Shown: positions 16,643 to 26,813 of the stretch, in pieces
Numbering within the stretch: position 1 is the stretch's first letter
Layout of the letters: each line of letters begins with the position of its first letter
DNA from: Patiriisocius sp047730165
GTDB lineage: Bacteria; Bacteroidota; Bacteroidia; Flavobacteriales; Flavobacteriaceae
Length of the DNA: 64,000 nt
NCBI RefSeq assembly: GCF_047730165.1
Contig: NZ_CP159834.1
Span: 992,001-1,056,000 of the forward strand
Reading direction: 5' to 3'
The notes under the pieces: model-generated
Seen by the model: the letters and a program-made list of their open reading frames with translations, nothing else
Told to the model about the DNA's origin: nothing
The model's database searches: none
Position numbers and translations under genes: made by a program

Positions 16643-16862
16643 TTATAAGCTAAAAATATTTTGAAACTTCGTCTTATAAAAGGAGGAGTTTTTTGTGGGC
16701 TATTGTCAAGTAAGATTGATGTGCGCCTGACCCTAGTCTAAGTATTCCCTATAACATTCACTTATTTGTGTAGTTTGCATAGTCTTTCTTCTTTCAATAA
16801 GTGAAACGAATGATCTTGCTTCTTTCAACGGTAGTGGTCTATAATTCCCAAGATAAAATCCC

Positions 16863-16870
16863 TATTTTTG
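16863..16870 (+). promoter_or_regulatory. -7 promoter box of metG
   Basis: TATTTTTG fits TAnnTTTG and lies 21 bases before the metG ATG. No TTG at -33 spacing. Confidence 0.5.
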
Positions 16871-16891
16871 CAGTCTTAAATCACGATTCAT

Positions 16892-18961
16892 ATGCAAGAC
16901 CCAAAACGCTATACCATCACCGCAGCCTTACCTTATACTAATGGCCCCGTTCACATAGGCCACTTGGCAGGTGTGTATGTGCCAGCAGATATTTATGCGC
17001 GTTTCCAGCGCCTGCAAGGGAAAGATGTGGCTTTTGTTTGTGGGAGTGATGAGCACGGAGTTCCTATCACGATTAAAGCGAAAAAAGAAGGGATTACGCC
17101 GCAAGAAGTAGTAGATAAATACCACGCAATTATCAAACAGTCGTTTAAGGATTTTGGGATTACATTTGATAACTATTCGCGTACCTCGGCAAAAATACAC
17201 CACGATACAGCGAGTGATTTTTTCAAAAAATTATACAACGAAGGCAAATTTATAGAGCAAGTTACGGAGCAATTTTACGATGCAGACGCAAACCAGTTTC
17301 TAGCAGACCGTTTTGTGGTGGGTACCTGCCCAAAATGTGGTAATGAAGAAAGTTACGGCGATCAATGCGAAGCCTGTGGCACGACTCATAATGCCACAGA
17401 CCTGATAAACCCAAAGAGTGCCATTACAGGTGCTACACCTAGTTTAAAAGAAACCAAACACTGGTTTTTACCGCTAGACCAATACGAGCCGTTTTTAAAA
17501 GAATGGATTTTAAAAGAGCACAAAAAGGACTGGAAAGCAAACGTATATGGTCAATGTAAATCTTGGATTGACGACGGGCTAAGACCTCGCGCAGTCACCC
17601 GTGATTTAGATTGGGGAATCCCGGTTCCTGTGGACGGAGCAGAAGGTAAAGTATTGTATGTTTGGTTTGATGCTCCTATTGGTTACATATCTGCAACAAA
17701 GGAATGGGCGGCCCGTGAAGGCAAGGATTGGGAGCCATACTGGAAAAGTGATGACACAAAAATGTTACACTTTATAGGGAAGGATAATATTGTGTTTCAC
17801 TGTATCATTTTCCCGAGTATGCTCAAAGCAGACGGCAGTTATATATTGCCGGAAAACGTGCCAGCAAACGAGTTTTTAAACTTAGAAGGAAATAAAATAT
17901 CGACGAGTAAAAACTGGGCGGTGTGGTTGCATGAGTATTTAGAAGATTTTCCTGGGCAGCAGGATGTGCTTAGATATACCTTGACGGCAAACGCACCAGA
18001 AACCAAAGACAATGACTTTACTTGGGCAGATTTTCAAGCAAAAAATAATAATGAGTTGGTAGCAATCTTCGGAAATTTTATAAACCGAGTTACCGTGCTT
18101 ACCCATAAATATTATGAAGGCGTGGTACCTGCACCATCAGATTTTTCTGAAATTGACGAGAAGACTTTAACAGAATTAAAAGCATATCCAGCAGTCATAG
18201 AAAGCAGCCTAGAGCGCTACCGTTTTAGAGAAGCGCAACAAGAATTAATGAACGTTGCCAGATTAGGAAACAAATACCTAGCAGACGAAGAGCCTTGGAA
18301 AACGATTAAAGTAGACGAAGAAAGAACAAAAACAATCATGTATGTCGCCTTGCAGATAGCAAGTGCATTAGCGGTATTAAGCGAACCGTTTTTACCTTTT
18401 ACTTCTACTAGATTAAAAGAGATGCTCCGTCACCCTGAGCTTGTCGAAGGGCAACCAACTTGGGCAGATGTCTCAACTAAAGAAGAGTTAATAACACCAG
18501 GCCACACAATCAACAAAAACGAATTACTCTTCAGTAAAATAGAAGACACTCAAGTACAAGGACAATTGGATAAACTAGCTGCCAGTAAACTCGCTAACGA
18601 GATTGCTAATAAAGTAGTAACACCACAAAAAGACACCTGTTCGTTTGACGATTTTACAAAACTAGACATGCGCGTAGGTACCATCATAGAAGCAGAAAAA
18701 ATGCCAAAGGCGAAGAAGCTTTTAGTCTTAAAAGTAGATACTGGTATTGATGTGAGAACCATTGTCTCTGGTATTGCAGAGAGCTTTACGCCAGAAGAGA
18801 TCATAGGAAAGCAAGTAACAGTTTTAGTAAACCTTGCCCCAAGAGCCTTAAGAGGAGTAGATAGTGAAGGGATGATTCTAATGACAGAAATGCCAGATGG
18901 GAAATTGGTGTTTGTGAATCCAGATGTTGCTGGTGTTGCAAATGGGGAGACTATTAATTAA
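16892..18961 (+). CDS. metG: Methionyl-tRNA synthetase with C-terminal tRNA-binding domain
   Basis: Charges tRNA-Met with methionine. Class I synthetase, 689 residues. HIGH motif in PVHIGHLAGVYV, a zinc knuckle (CPKCGNEES...CEACG near 147-166), the KMSKS loop as NKISTSKNW, the anticodon-binding helices, and a Trbp111-like OB domain (about 585-689: DMRVGTIIEAEKMPKAKKL) that also mediates dimerisation. Odd feature: residues 513-520 (RHPELVEG) are encoded by a REP-like palindromic sequence lying in frame in the linker before the OB domain. Own promoter box upstream; a hairpin follows. Confidence 0.97.
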   Translation: MQDPKRYTITAALPYTNGPVHIGHLAGVYVPADIYARFQRLQGKDVAFVCGSDEHGVPITIKAKKEGITPQEVVDKYHAIIKQSFKDFGITFDNYSRTSAKIHHDTASDFFKKLYNEGKFIEQVTEQFYDADANQFLADRFVVGTCPKCGNEESYGDQCEACGTTHNATDLINPKSAITGATPSLKETKHWFLPLDQYEPFLKEWILKEHKKDWKANVYGQCKSWIDDGLRPRAVTRDLDWGIPVPVDGAEGKVLYVWFDAPIGYISATKEWAAREGKDWEPYWKSDDTKMLHFIGKDNIVFHCIIFPSMLKADGSYILPENVPANEFLNLEGNKISTSKNWAVWLHEYLEDFPGQQDVLRYTLTANAPETKDNDFTWADFQAKNNNELVAIFGNFINRVTVLTHKYYEGVVPAPSDFSEIDEKTLTELKAYPAVIESSLERYRFREAQQELMNVARLGNKYLADEEPWKTIKVDEERTKTIMYVALQIASALAVLSEPFLPFTSTRLKEMLRHPELVEGQPTWADVSTKEELITPGHTINKNELLFSKIEDTQVQGQLDKLAASKLANEIANKVVTPQKDTCSFDDFTKLDMRVGTIIEAEKMPKAKKLLVLKVDTGIDVRTIVSGIAESFTPEEIIGKQVTVLVNLAPRALRGVDSEGMILMTEMPDGKLVFVNPDVAGVANGETIN
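18429..18455 (+). repeat. REP-like element inside metG
   Basis: GTCACCCTGAGCTTGTCGAA and the following GGGCAAC are 26/27 identical to the copy at 30010-30036 in an intergenic region. Here the sequence is translated in frame (HPELVEGQ) in the linker between anticodon-binding and OB domains. Confidence 0.8.
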
Positions 18962-18974
18962 TTTGAAATAAAAC

Positions 18975-19011
18975 AAAGACCTCACAGGGATTAGAAACGT
19001 GTAAGGTCTTT
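18975..19011 (+). terminator. Hairpin between metG and tex
   Basis: AAAGACCT and AGGTCTTT pair around a 21-base loop, followed by TTGTAT. The tail is weak, so partial read-through into tex 10 bases on is possible. Confidence 0.55.
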
Positions 19012-19021
19012 TGTATACCCT

Positions 19022-21139
19022 ATGCTCAACCACATCCAAAAAATCACAAACCTCCCAGTATCAAGTATTAAAAACACACTTGCATTACTCGCAGAAGATT
19101 GCACCATCCCATTCATTGCTCGCTACAGAAAAGAACGCACCGGTAATCTTGATGAGGTACAGATTGAGCAAATTGTTACTTTAAAAGAAGCGTTTGAAAC
19201 TTTAGAGAAAAGAAAAGCTACTATCTTAAAAGCGATGGAGGAGCAGGGAGAATTAACGACAGAACTTAGCGTTAAAATTTCCGAAGCAAAAGATATTACT
19301 ACGCTAGAAGATATTTACTTACCCTTCAAGAAAAAAAGAAAAACCAAAGCAGAAACGGCTCGTAAAAATGGGTTAGAACCTTTAGCAAAAATCATCATGG
19401 CTCAAAAGGCACATGATGTTAACGGTCTCGCATTACGATATATTACTAAAGCCGTGACCAGCGTAGAGGAAGTGCTGGAAGGCGCGAGATACATTATTGC
19501 AGAGTGGGTTAATGAGCGTGTAGATATTAGAAACAATATTAGGCAAGAACTAGCGCGTCGCGCGATGATTAGCACCAAGGTGGTGAAGGCTAAAAACGAT
19601 GACGAGAAGGCACAAAAATTTAGAGATTATTTTGCGTGGGAAGAGTCTTTATCACGTTGTCCTTCGCATCGATTGTTGGCTATTCTACGCGCAGAGAAAG
19701 AGGGTTTTATCAGAGTAAAGATTGAAATCGATAACGAGCGCACGCTACAGAAAATGGAGTACAAACTCATTCGTTCACAAGGCAAATGTGCAGCCCAAAT
19801 AGAAAAAGCAATTGCAGATGCGTACAAACGACTCTTGTTTCCAGCCTTATCAAACGAGATTTTAAGTGCTGCAAAGAAGAAAGCTGATGAAACTGCCATT
19901 ACTGTTTTTGCGAAAAATTTAAAACAGTTATTGTTAGGTTCGCCACTTGGAGAAAAACGAATCCTTGCCATTGACCCCGGGTTTAGATCAGGCTGTAAAG
20001 TGGTCTGTCTTGATGCTCAGGGCGGATTATTGCATAACGAAACCATCTTTCCGCATCCTCCTCAAAGTGATGCCGCAGGAGCGATTAAAAAGATAAGTAG
20101 CCTAACGGAGACTTATAAAATAGAAGCCATCGCGATAGGAAATGGAACCGCCTCTCGTGAAACCGAGGCTGTTATTAAAAAGGCAGACTTCAAAAACAAT
20201 GTTGAGATCTTTATAGTGAGTGAAGCGGGAGCGAGTATATACTCTGCAAGTAAGATTGCTCGTGATGAGTTTCCGGAGTATGATGTGACTGTTCGGGGAG
20301 CGATTTCTATAGGCCGTAGGTTGGCAGACCCGCTGGCAGAGTTAGTCAAGATAGACGCCAAGTCCATAGGTGTTGGGCAGTATCAACATGACGTGGATCA
20401 ATCACAATTAAAGAATTCGTTAGATCGCGTGGTGGAGAATTGCGTGAATGCGGTGGGTGTTAATATCAATACGGCGAGTGTTCCTTTGTTGAGTTACGTT
20501 TCGGGAATAGGAGCGAAGCTTGCAGAAAATATAGTGGATTATCGCGAATCTAATGGAGCGTTCACATCTAGAAATGACATTAAAAAAGTACCGCGTTTAG
20601 GCGCAAAAGCTTTTGAACAAGGCGCGGGGTTTTTACGCATTCGGGATGGTAAAAATCCGCTAGATGATTCTTCTGTACATCCAGAACGATATGCGCTTGT
20701 GAAGCAAATGGCAAAGGATCAAGGTGTCGCACTTTCTTCTTTCCTCGGAAATACCACAGCCTTAAAAAATGTGCAGTTAAAAAACTATTGTGCTGGCGAA
20801 TTAGGGATGCCTACACTTGAAGATATACTAAAGGAGCTTGAAAAACCGGGCCTTGATATTAGAGAAAAAGCCAAAGCCTTTACCTTTGACCAAAGCATTA
20901 AAACTATTGACGATTTAAGAGCTGGGCAATTACTGCCAGGTATCATAAATAACATCACCGCCTTTGGGTGTTTTGTAGATGTTGGGATTAAAGAGAGCGG
21001 CTTGGTTCATGTTTCAAACCTATCAGACAGTTTTGTAAAAGATGTAAATGAGCATGTAAGTTTACAGCAGCAGATCATTGTAAAAGTGCTTGAAGTAGAT
21101 GTAGCTCGTAAACGAATACAATTAAAATTACACAAGTAA
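19022..21139 (+). CDS. tex: Tex family RNA-binding protein
   Basis: Conserved nucleic-acid-binding protein linked to transcription and RNA turnover. 705 residues in the usual order: Tex N-terminal helical region, YqgF/RNase H-like domain (ILAIDPGFRSGCKVV near 313), two helix-hairpin-helix domains (YVSGIGAKLAENIVDYR and DIKKVPRLGAKAFEQGAGF) and a C-terminal S1 domain (about 640-703, ITAFGCFVDVGIKESGLVHV). Followed after 2 bases by the deacetylase-fold gene, so co-transcribed. Confidence 0.96.
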   Translation: MLNHIQKITNLPVSSIKNTLALLAEDCTIPFIARYRKERTGNLDEVQIEQIVTLKEAFETLEKRKATILKAMEEQGELTTELSVKISEAKDITTLEDIYLPFKKKRKTKAETARKNGLEPLAKIIMAQKAHDVNGLALRYITKAVTSVEEVLEGARYIIAEWVNERVDIRNNIRQELARRAMISTKVVKAKNDDEKAQKFRDYFAWEESLSRCPSHRLLAILRAEKEGFIRVKIEIDNERTLQKMEYKLIRSQGKCAAQIEKAIADAYKRLLFPALSNEILSAAKKKADETAITVFAKNLKQLLLGSPLGEKRILAIDPGFRSGCKVVCLDAQGGLLHNETIFPHPPQSDAAGAIKKISSLTETYKIEAIAIGNGTASRETEAVIKKADFKNNVEIFIVSEAGASIYSASKIARDEFPEYDVTVRGAISIGRRLADPLAELVKIDAKSIGVGQYQHDVDQSQLKNSLDRVVENCVNAVGVNINTASVPLLSYVSGIGAKLAENIVDYRESNGAFTSRNDIKKVPRLGAKAFEQGAGFLRIRDGKNPLDDSSVHPERYALVKQMAKDQGVALSSFLGNTTALKNVQLKNYCAGELGMPTLEDILKELEKPGLDIREKAKAFTFDQSIKTIDDLRAGQLLPGIINNITAFGCFVDVGIKESGLVHVSNLSDSFVKDVNEHVSLQQQIIVKVLEVDVARKRIQLKLHK

Positions 21140-21141
21140 GA

Positions 21142-22044
21142 ATGCTCAAAATAGCCCACCATCCTATCTACACATATAGCTTGCCAGACGGACATCGTTT
21201 TCCGATGGCAAAGTATGAGTTGCTTCCCAAGTATTTATTAGATAACAAGATTTGCACCATAGAGAACTTTTTTGAACCCCAGAAAGTTTCTGAGGCAAGC
21301 ATCCTAAAAGTACATACAGAAGACTATTATCGCAGGCTCTTAAGTCTTGATATTGATGAAAAGGAAATCCGAAAAATGGGTTTCCCATTGCGAACAGAAT
21401 TAGTAGAAAGAGGCCATTACATAATAGGAGGCACCATTAAAGGGAGCGAATATGCCATAAAGAATGGTGTGGCTTTAAACATTGCAGGAGGTACACATCA
21501 CGCGTATGCAGATCACGGGGAGGCGTTCTGTTTGTTAAATGATCAAGCTGTGGCAGCTAAATATTTATTAGATAATCACGAGATTCATAAGATTCTAATT
21601 GTAGATCTTGATGTGCACCAAGGAAACGGGACGGCTAAAATTTTTGAAAATGAGAATCGTGTCTACACGTTCTCTATGCACGGAGCAAAAAATTATCCCT
21701 TTAAAAAAGAAAAGAGTGACCTTGATATTGGGTTGGATGATGGCACAACAGATGATGCGTATCTAGAGATTCTATACAGCACCTTGCCAAAACTCATAAA
21801 AAAGGTACAACCTGACTTTATCTTTTATTTAAGCGGAGTGGACATTTTAGCAACAGATAAATTAGGGCGACTGGGCGGTACTATTAACGGTTGTAAGGAG
21901 CGAGATCGTTTTGTACTACAGACGTGCAAAGACCACAAAATTCCAGTACAGATAAGTATGGGCGGCGGTTACTCTCCAGATATTGATCTTATTATTGAGG
22001 CACATGCTAATACATATCGTGTGGCTCAAAAACTGTTTTTTTAG
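21142..22044 (+). CDS. Histone deacetylase/acetoin-utilisation family hydrolase
   Basis: Zinc amidohydrolase of the arginase/deacetylase fold, 300 residues, predicted cytosolic. Active-site stretches: GGTHHAYADHGEAFCLLND (His-His pair), VDLDVHQGNG (metal Asp and His), FSMHGAKNYPF and the second metal Asp in LSGVDILATDKLGRL, then MGGGYSPD. Bacterial members act on acetylated proteins, polyamines or other acyl amides; the substrate cannot be told. It starts 2 bases after tex, and its last 4 bases overlap the end of the convergent regulator gene. Confidence 0.92.
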   Translation: MLKIAHHPIYTYSLPDGHRFPMAKYELLPKYLLDNKICTIENFFEPQKVSEASILKVHTEDYYRRLLSLDIDEKEIRKMGFPLRTELVERGHYIIGGTIKGSEYAIKNGVALNIAGGTHHAYADHGEAFCLLNDQAVAAKYLLDNHEIHKILIVDLDVHQGNGTAKIFENENRVYTFSMHGAKNYPFKKEKSDLDIGLDDGTTDDAYLEILYSTLPKLIKKVQPDFIFYLSGVDILATDKLGRLGGTINGCKERDRFVLQTCKDHKIPVQISMGGGYSPDIDLIIEAHANTYRVAQKLFF

Positions 22045-23975
22045 ATTTCTTTTATAAAAGCCTTGAGAGATTCTCCTTTAGGGATCGCCATCTTTTTACG
22101 CAGATTGTAGCGATAATTATCCACACTAGCAGAGCTAATCCCTAATTGCAGCGCGATCTGCTTAGAGGTCTGACCCAAACGAAGCATCGTTGCTATTTTC
22201 TTTTCTTTCTCATTTAGGTTTGTGTAGAGTTGGTCAATTTTTGCTCTAAAAGAATCTGTAGTTTCACTCACCTGCTGGTATAACTGGATCTTCTCGCGGT
22301 TCTGATCCATATCACTATTGATAAAATGAATGGTGTCCTGCACGACTTCTTTATGCGAGTCGTTCGTTACCTTGATGCCTTTTAAGCGCACTTTAATTTT
22401 ATCAAGGAGATCATTTTTTTCTGAAATGTGAATGGCAAAATCTGTAATCTGTTTGTTCTTAAAGGCCACCACATCATCTAGCGCTTTCTGCTTGACATTT
22501 AACACCTCCTGTTTTGCAAGTAAGTTTTCTCGCTTAACTTTACTTAGACTGCGCTGTCTAAAGAAGGAAAAAATGAAAAACGCCGCAAGTAAACCTATAA
22601 ATCCAATGATAAAAAAGTTACGTTCATTAAGTCTCTTTTGTTCTCCTTTAGAAAAATTAATTTGTGCCTCTTGGCTTTCTAATTTTGAGTTGAGCTCGTT
22701 GTAATTGAATTCAGATTTTAGTACACTAAATTTATTTTCTGCCAGCGCATCTTCCAGACTATCCTTGAGCTTACTATATCTTTTATAGTACATTAGTGAA
22801 GCCGCCGTATTGTTGTTCTTCTCATGCAACTCATAGAGATCTTTAGTGATGTACTTTTCTGTTTCTACATAATCGTTGATTGCTTCAGAATTCAATAAAG
22901 TTGTAAATTCTTGAATAGCTGCCTTGTTATTGTTTTGTGCTTTATAAATTTTTGCTTGTTGGCGACCTATATTTATGGGGTGTAATAGATTTGTAGATTC
23001 TAAAGAAGCAATTTTAGCACTGTCTAGGTATTTAGTTGCTAGTTGTATTTCATCCTTTTCTGTGTACACTTCGCTAATGAAAAGATAATCGTCAACGAGC
23101 GCATATGGTACCTCTAGGCTTTTGTTATTTTTAAGAAGAGGTATATATAAAGCGATAGCTTCGGCATATTTTTTTTCTTTGAGATAGATGTCTGAAAGAT
23201 ATTTATCAAGTGTTTGCACCCCTTCTTGATAATCTACACGGCGATACATAGTTTTAGAACTATCTACATAAAGTCTGGCGCGATCATAATCTTCTTCTTC
23301 AAAATAATAGGAGGCTAAAAACTCATAAGCTTCTCCTATTTCCCAAAAAGCTTCTATTGGTTTTGATAAGTTTAGTGACTTATTGATACAAACTAAGGCC
23401 GTCTTTTTGTTGTCAGTTTCTAAATATAAGGATGCTAGATCTGCGTAGTTCTCTGCAAGAAATGTTTTAGTTTCTGGATCTTGATTGTCTTTTAGTAAGT
23501 ATTTATTTGCTTCTAGATACTTTTCTAATGCCAGATCATTTAGTTCTTGATAATAATTTGCCCTAGCTTGTATTTGATAACTATACGCAATGCTAGCAAA
23601 ATGTTTCTGATTATTTCTGTTTGCATAGGAGAATGCACTGTCGGTATATTTTATGGCGGCAGGATCATCTTCATTATAAATTTGTAATAAAGCCATCCTA
23701 TTATAGAGGCGCATTGCATTAAAACTATCCTGCTCTTTTTTACTTATAAGTAATCCTTTATTAAAGTAAAACGCAGCAGAATCATTAGGCTCTCCCATAT
23801 AATACTGCCCTAACATTCTAAGATTATTTATTTTTTCTCCTGCGGGTAATTGCTGACTGCTTATGAGGTTTAGGAGTTCTTTTTTTGTAGGGTAACTAGA
23901 AGCTGGTTCTTGAGCATAGGCGCTAATAACACCACCAATACAAGTAAGAATTAAAAATAGATATTTAGTAAACAT
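22041..23975 (-). CDS. Membrane-bound TPR regulator with LuxR-type HTH
   Basis: Common Bacteroidota one-component regulator, 644 residues. Signal peptide (ends SAYAQ), TPR repeats over about 30-430 in the periplasm, one transmembrane helix (about 448-472, NFFIIGFIGLLAAFFIF), a coiled coil rich in Lys/Glu, then a C-terminal helix-turn-helix (about 585-640: KIATMLRLGQTSKQIALQLG followed by SSASVDNYRYNLRKK). By architecture the TPR domain senses a periplasmic state and the HTH acts on DNA at the membrane; no target site is evident here. Confidence 0.88.
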   Translation of the reverse strand: MFTKYLFLILTCIGGVISAYAQEPASSYPTKKELLNLISSQQLPAGEKINNLRMLGQYYMGEPNDSAAFYFNKGLLISKKEQDSFNAMRLYNRMALLQIYNEDDPAAIKYTDSAFSYANRNNQKHFASIAYSYQIQARANYYQELNDLALEKYLEANKYLLKDNQDPETKTFLAENYADLASLYLETDNKKTALVCINKSLNLSKPIEAFWEIGEAYEFLASYYFEEEDYDRARLYVDSSKTMYRRVDYQEGVQTLDKYLSDIYLKEKKYAEAIALYIPLLKNNKSLEVPYALVDDYLFISEVYTEKDEIQLATKYLDSAKIASLESTNLLHPINIGRQQAKIYKAQNNNKAAIQEFTTLLNSEAINDYVETEKYITKDLYELHEKNNNTAASLMYYKRYSKLKDSLEDALAENKFSVLKSEFNYNELNSKLESQEAQINFSKGEQKRLNERNFFIIGFIGLLAAFFIFSFFRQRSLSKVKRENLLAKQEVLNVKQKALDDVVAFKNKQITDFAIHISEKNDLLDKIKVRLKGIKVTNDSHKEVVQDTIHFINSDMDQNREKIQLYQQVSETTDSFRAKIDQLYTNLNEKEKKIATMLRLGQTSKQIALQLGISSASVDNYRYNLRKKMAIPKGESLKAFIKEI

Positions 23976-24187
23976 GAGGATATTTTTAAAAAGCTAAAGA
24001 TAAAAATCTAAACGATAAATCTCATATTATACTTCATATTTTTCTCACATTAGTAGTGAATGCAGCTATTAGGTCTTATTTTTACCTTAGTGTTTATAAG
24101 ACGAGGTTTTTGTCCCAAATTAATTTAAGGTTAATAATTTAGAATAATTACAATAACCGTTTTGTAAAATTGCTATGAGGAAGAGAT

Positions 24188-24213
24188 AACCGTCCAATGA
24201 AAATTGGGCGGTT
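24188..24213 (+). terminator. Terminator-like hairpin in a gap between two minus-strand genes
   Basis: AACCGTCCAAT pairs with ATTGGGCGGTT (one G-U type mismatch), loop of 4. The T-rich run (TCTTTTTATTATT) is on the plus-strand side, although both neighbours are on the minus strand; the minus-strand tail is poor. It could serve recQ weakly or end an unseen plus-strand transcript. Confidence 0.45.
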
Positions 24214-24224
24214 TCTTTTTATTA

Positions 24225-26321
24225 TTACTTTTTAATGGGGAGATATAGTCCGAGTTTTATCTTACTGTAAGACATGTTTTCTTCAAAATGCTCGAAGTAC
24301 ATTCTTAAGCCATCTGGATTTTCTAGCACTTTTTTGGCAGCTTTTACTTTTTTTATTTCTTCTGAAGTTATAAATTGATGCAAATCAATAGCTGCTCCAT
24401 CTCGATGCATTTTAACCAAATGACTAAAAATAGTACTCTCTGCTACGCCTCTTTCTGCTGAAATATCTGCAACAGTTTTTCCGTCTTTAAATAGCTGATA
24501 CGTTTTTTCGTGCGTTGTAATTTTTGAATCTGTAGTATCTAAATGTTTCGCAATTACCTTTAAGAATGCTTCCGCATATGTATCTAGTTTTGCCTGTCCA
24601 ACCCCGCTGATTTCAGAAAATTGCTCGATTGTTCTTGGTTTTTTATTTTCCATATCCTGAAGACTAGCATCACTAAATATAACGTATGCAGGCACGCCCA
24701 TAGTCGCAGCAAGTTTAGATCGAAGTGTGCGTAGTTTTTCAAACAAGTCTTTGCGAGTGCTCTTACTTCTGGTTGTTTTTGGTTTCTGTTCTTCTGTACT
24801 GTCTTTTACTAGGTTTGCCAGTCGTATAGTTTTCCCCTCAAAAAGTATTTGTTTAGCCTGCGGAGTAAGAACCAATCGCCCTTTTTCGTGAAACCAAATT
24901 TGTAATATCCCTTGATTTAGTAACTGAATAATATACTGTTGCAAGTCTTTCCAAGAAATGTCTTTTGCAGCGCCGTACGTTTTAATCGCCTGATATCCTT
25001 TTTCTAGAACCGCCTGGTTTTGTGCACCTCTCAGTACATCAATCACAGTTCCTATCGCTTCTCCTTCTTGCATTCTTGCAACAGCAGAACATACCTTTTG
25101 GGCAATTAAAGTACCATCAAAATATTTTGGAGGATTTTTACAAATGTCACAGTTGCCACAATCTTCGGCTAGGTTCTCGCCAAAGTAACTTAATAAGGCC
25201 TTTCGTCTGCAGTTGAGTGATTCTGAGAATTGTTGCATCCGTTCTAACTTAGCCAATTGAAACTCCTCAGTGGGTGTTCCTTCTGTAAATTTCCGAAGCA
25301 TTAAAACATCTGCGTAGCTGTAAAACATGAGCGCCTGTGCTTTCAATCCATCACGACCACCACGTCCTATTTCTTGGTAATAGCCCTCTATATTTTTTGG
25401 CATATTATAATGGATCACCCAGCGTACATTGCTTTTGTCAATACCCATCCCAAAGGCAATGGTCGCCACAATAATGGGAGTGCGATCATTGATAAAATCT
25501 TCTTGAAACTGTGTGCGATCCTCTACAGATAATCCGGCGTGATATGCTTGTGCATCATAGCCCTTAGCTCTTAGTTTCGTTGCGATACTTTCTGTACTCT
25601 TGCGGCTCAAGCAATAAATGATTCCGCTTTGTAAACCACGCGAGCTTAAAAATTTATAGATATGATTGATCCTGTTTTGTCCAGGACGGACATCCATATA
25701 AATATTGGGGCGATCAAAAGAAGAGACGAATCGTTTTGCTTCTTTAACTTCTAATTGTTCCAGGATGTCATCCTGTGTCGCGCGATCTGCGGTAGCTGTC
25801 AGTGCGATTATGGGAGTGCCTGGAAACTCTTGTTTCAGCCTGTTCAATTGCGTGTAAGCCGGTCTAAAATCGTGACCCCAAGAAGATATACAGTGCGCTT
25901 CATCTACAGCGATGAGGTTGATCTTAATTTTTGAAAGATAGTTAGTAAGCATCCACAGACTTTCTGGAGCAACATAAATCAATTTTAATTGTCCCGTTAC
26001 AAGCTCTTCTAAAATTTTTGCTTGTATCTCCTGTGGTTGTGTGCTATTATAAAATGCCGCCGAAATACCATTAGCGTTTAAGGCATCTACTTGATCCTTC
26101 ATTAAGGCGATCAAAGGAGATATCACAATAGCCGTTCCCTCCAAAGCTAATGCCGGTAATTGAAAACACAATGACTTCCCGCCACCTGTTGGCATAATCG
26201 CCAGTGCGTCTTGACCTTCTAGCACGGTTGTAATAATTTCCTCTTGATTAGGACGAAACGTGTCGTAACCAAAGTGGGTTTTTAAAAGAGATTTTATGGA
26301 AGTGGATGGTTCTTTTTGCAT
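24225..26321 (-). CDS. recQ: ATP-dependent DNA helicase RecQ
   Basis: 3'-5' helicase in recombinational repair. 698 residues. Q-motif region (FGYDTFRPNQEE), Walker A MPTGGGKS (43-50), DEAH box VDEAHCISSWGHDFR, motifs IV-VI with GFGMGIDKSNVRWVIHYN and QEIGRGGRDG, a zinc cluster (CRRKALLSYFGE and CGNCDICK), winged helix, HRDC domain (about 540-605) and a C-terminal HTH_40-like segment (GKTVADISAERGVAESTIFS) common in this phylum. ATG start; a near-consensus -7 box (TACCTTTA) lies only 5 bases before it. Confidence 0.97.
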   Translation of the reverse strand: MQKEPSTSIKSLLKTHFGYDTFRPNQEEIITTVLEGQDALAIMPTGGGKSLCFQLPALALEGTAIVISPLIALMKDQVDALNANGISAAFYNSTQPQEIQAKILEELVTGQLKLIYVAPESLWMLTNYLSKIKINLIAVDEAHCISSWGHDFRPAYTQLNRLKQEFPGTPIIALTATADRATQDDILEQLEVKEAKRFVSSFDRPNIYMDVRPGQNRINHIYKFLSSRGLQSGIIYCLSRKSTESIATKLRAKGYDAQAYHAGLSVEDRTQFQEDFINDRTPIIVATIAFGMGIDKSNVRWVIHYNMPKNIEGYYQEIGRGGRDGLKAQALMFYSYADVLMLRKFTEGTPTEEFQLAKLERMQQFSESLNCRRKALLSYFGENLAEDCGNCDICKNPPKYFDGTLIAQKVCSAVARMQEGEAIGTVIDVLRGAQNQAVLEKGYQAIKTYGAAKDISWKDLQQYIIQLLNQGILQIWFHEKGRLVLTPQAKQILFEGKTIRLANLVKDSTEEQKPKTTRSKSTRKDLFEKLRTLRSKLAATMGVPAYVIFSDASLQDMENKKPRTIEQFSEISGVGQAKLDTYAEAFLKVIAKHLDTTDSKITTHEKTYQLFKDGKTVADISAERGVAESTIFSHLVKMHRDGAAIDLHQFITSEEIKKVKAAKKVLENPDGLRMYFEHFEENMSYSKIKLGLYLPIKK

Positions 26322-26725
26322 TGTTGTAAAGGTAAAAGTTTTCGGTCCTTCGATATAATTTTATTAGAGTTTGATGTTCAACTTTCAAAAATTGTTCGAG
26401 CACTTTAGGTAGTTAATGGTATTAATTTATACTGATTGATTTTTTCGCTTGTACACGGAGGGTGCCAGTTTGACCATTGCAGGGCCTTCTTATTTTGCTC
26501 AAATATTGTACTTGTTTACACATTTATATACAAGTTCAATACGAGAAAACGTTTCAAATTATATGAAAGCTACTCGGAATATTTTTGAATTATAGCTCGC
26601 GCTAGGTATGCTTTGATTTAGTAAAACCGAACTAACAAATCAATTATGCTAGCTGTGTATTAGGCATTAACACTGCGTTTTAATATCCACAAGAATCCCT
26701 GAGGTATACTGTTTTTTAGAAATTA
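26322..26725. other. Non-coding gap between recQ and ssb
   Basis: About 400 bases with no convincing frame. An imperfect 11-bp inverted repeat (TATTGTACTTG at 26504-26514 with CAAGTTCAATA at 26531-26541) could be a protein site. Otherwise AT-rich; I see no RNA gene or gene remnant. Confidence 0.35.
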
Positions 26726-26760
26726 AAAGGGGTTCAACATACACTATGACGAACCCCTTT
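26726..26760 (-). terminator. Terminator of ssb
   Basis: Perfect 10-bp arms (AAAGGGGTTC and complement) with a 15-base loop. On the minus strand the stem is followed by TTAATTTC, placing it 54 bases after the ssb stop. Confidence 0.75.
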
Positions 26761-26813
26761 GTAAAGTGAATTAAATAACTAGCTCCAATCTCTGAGTGGA
26801 GTCTAGAACCGAA

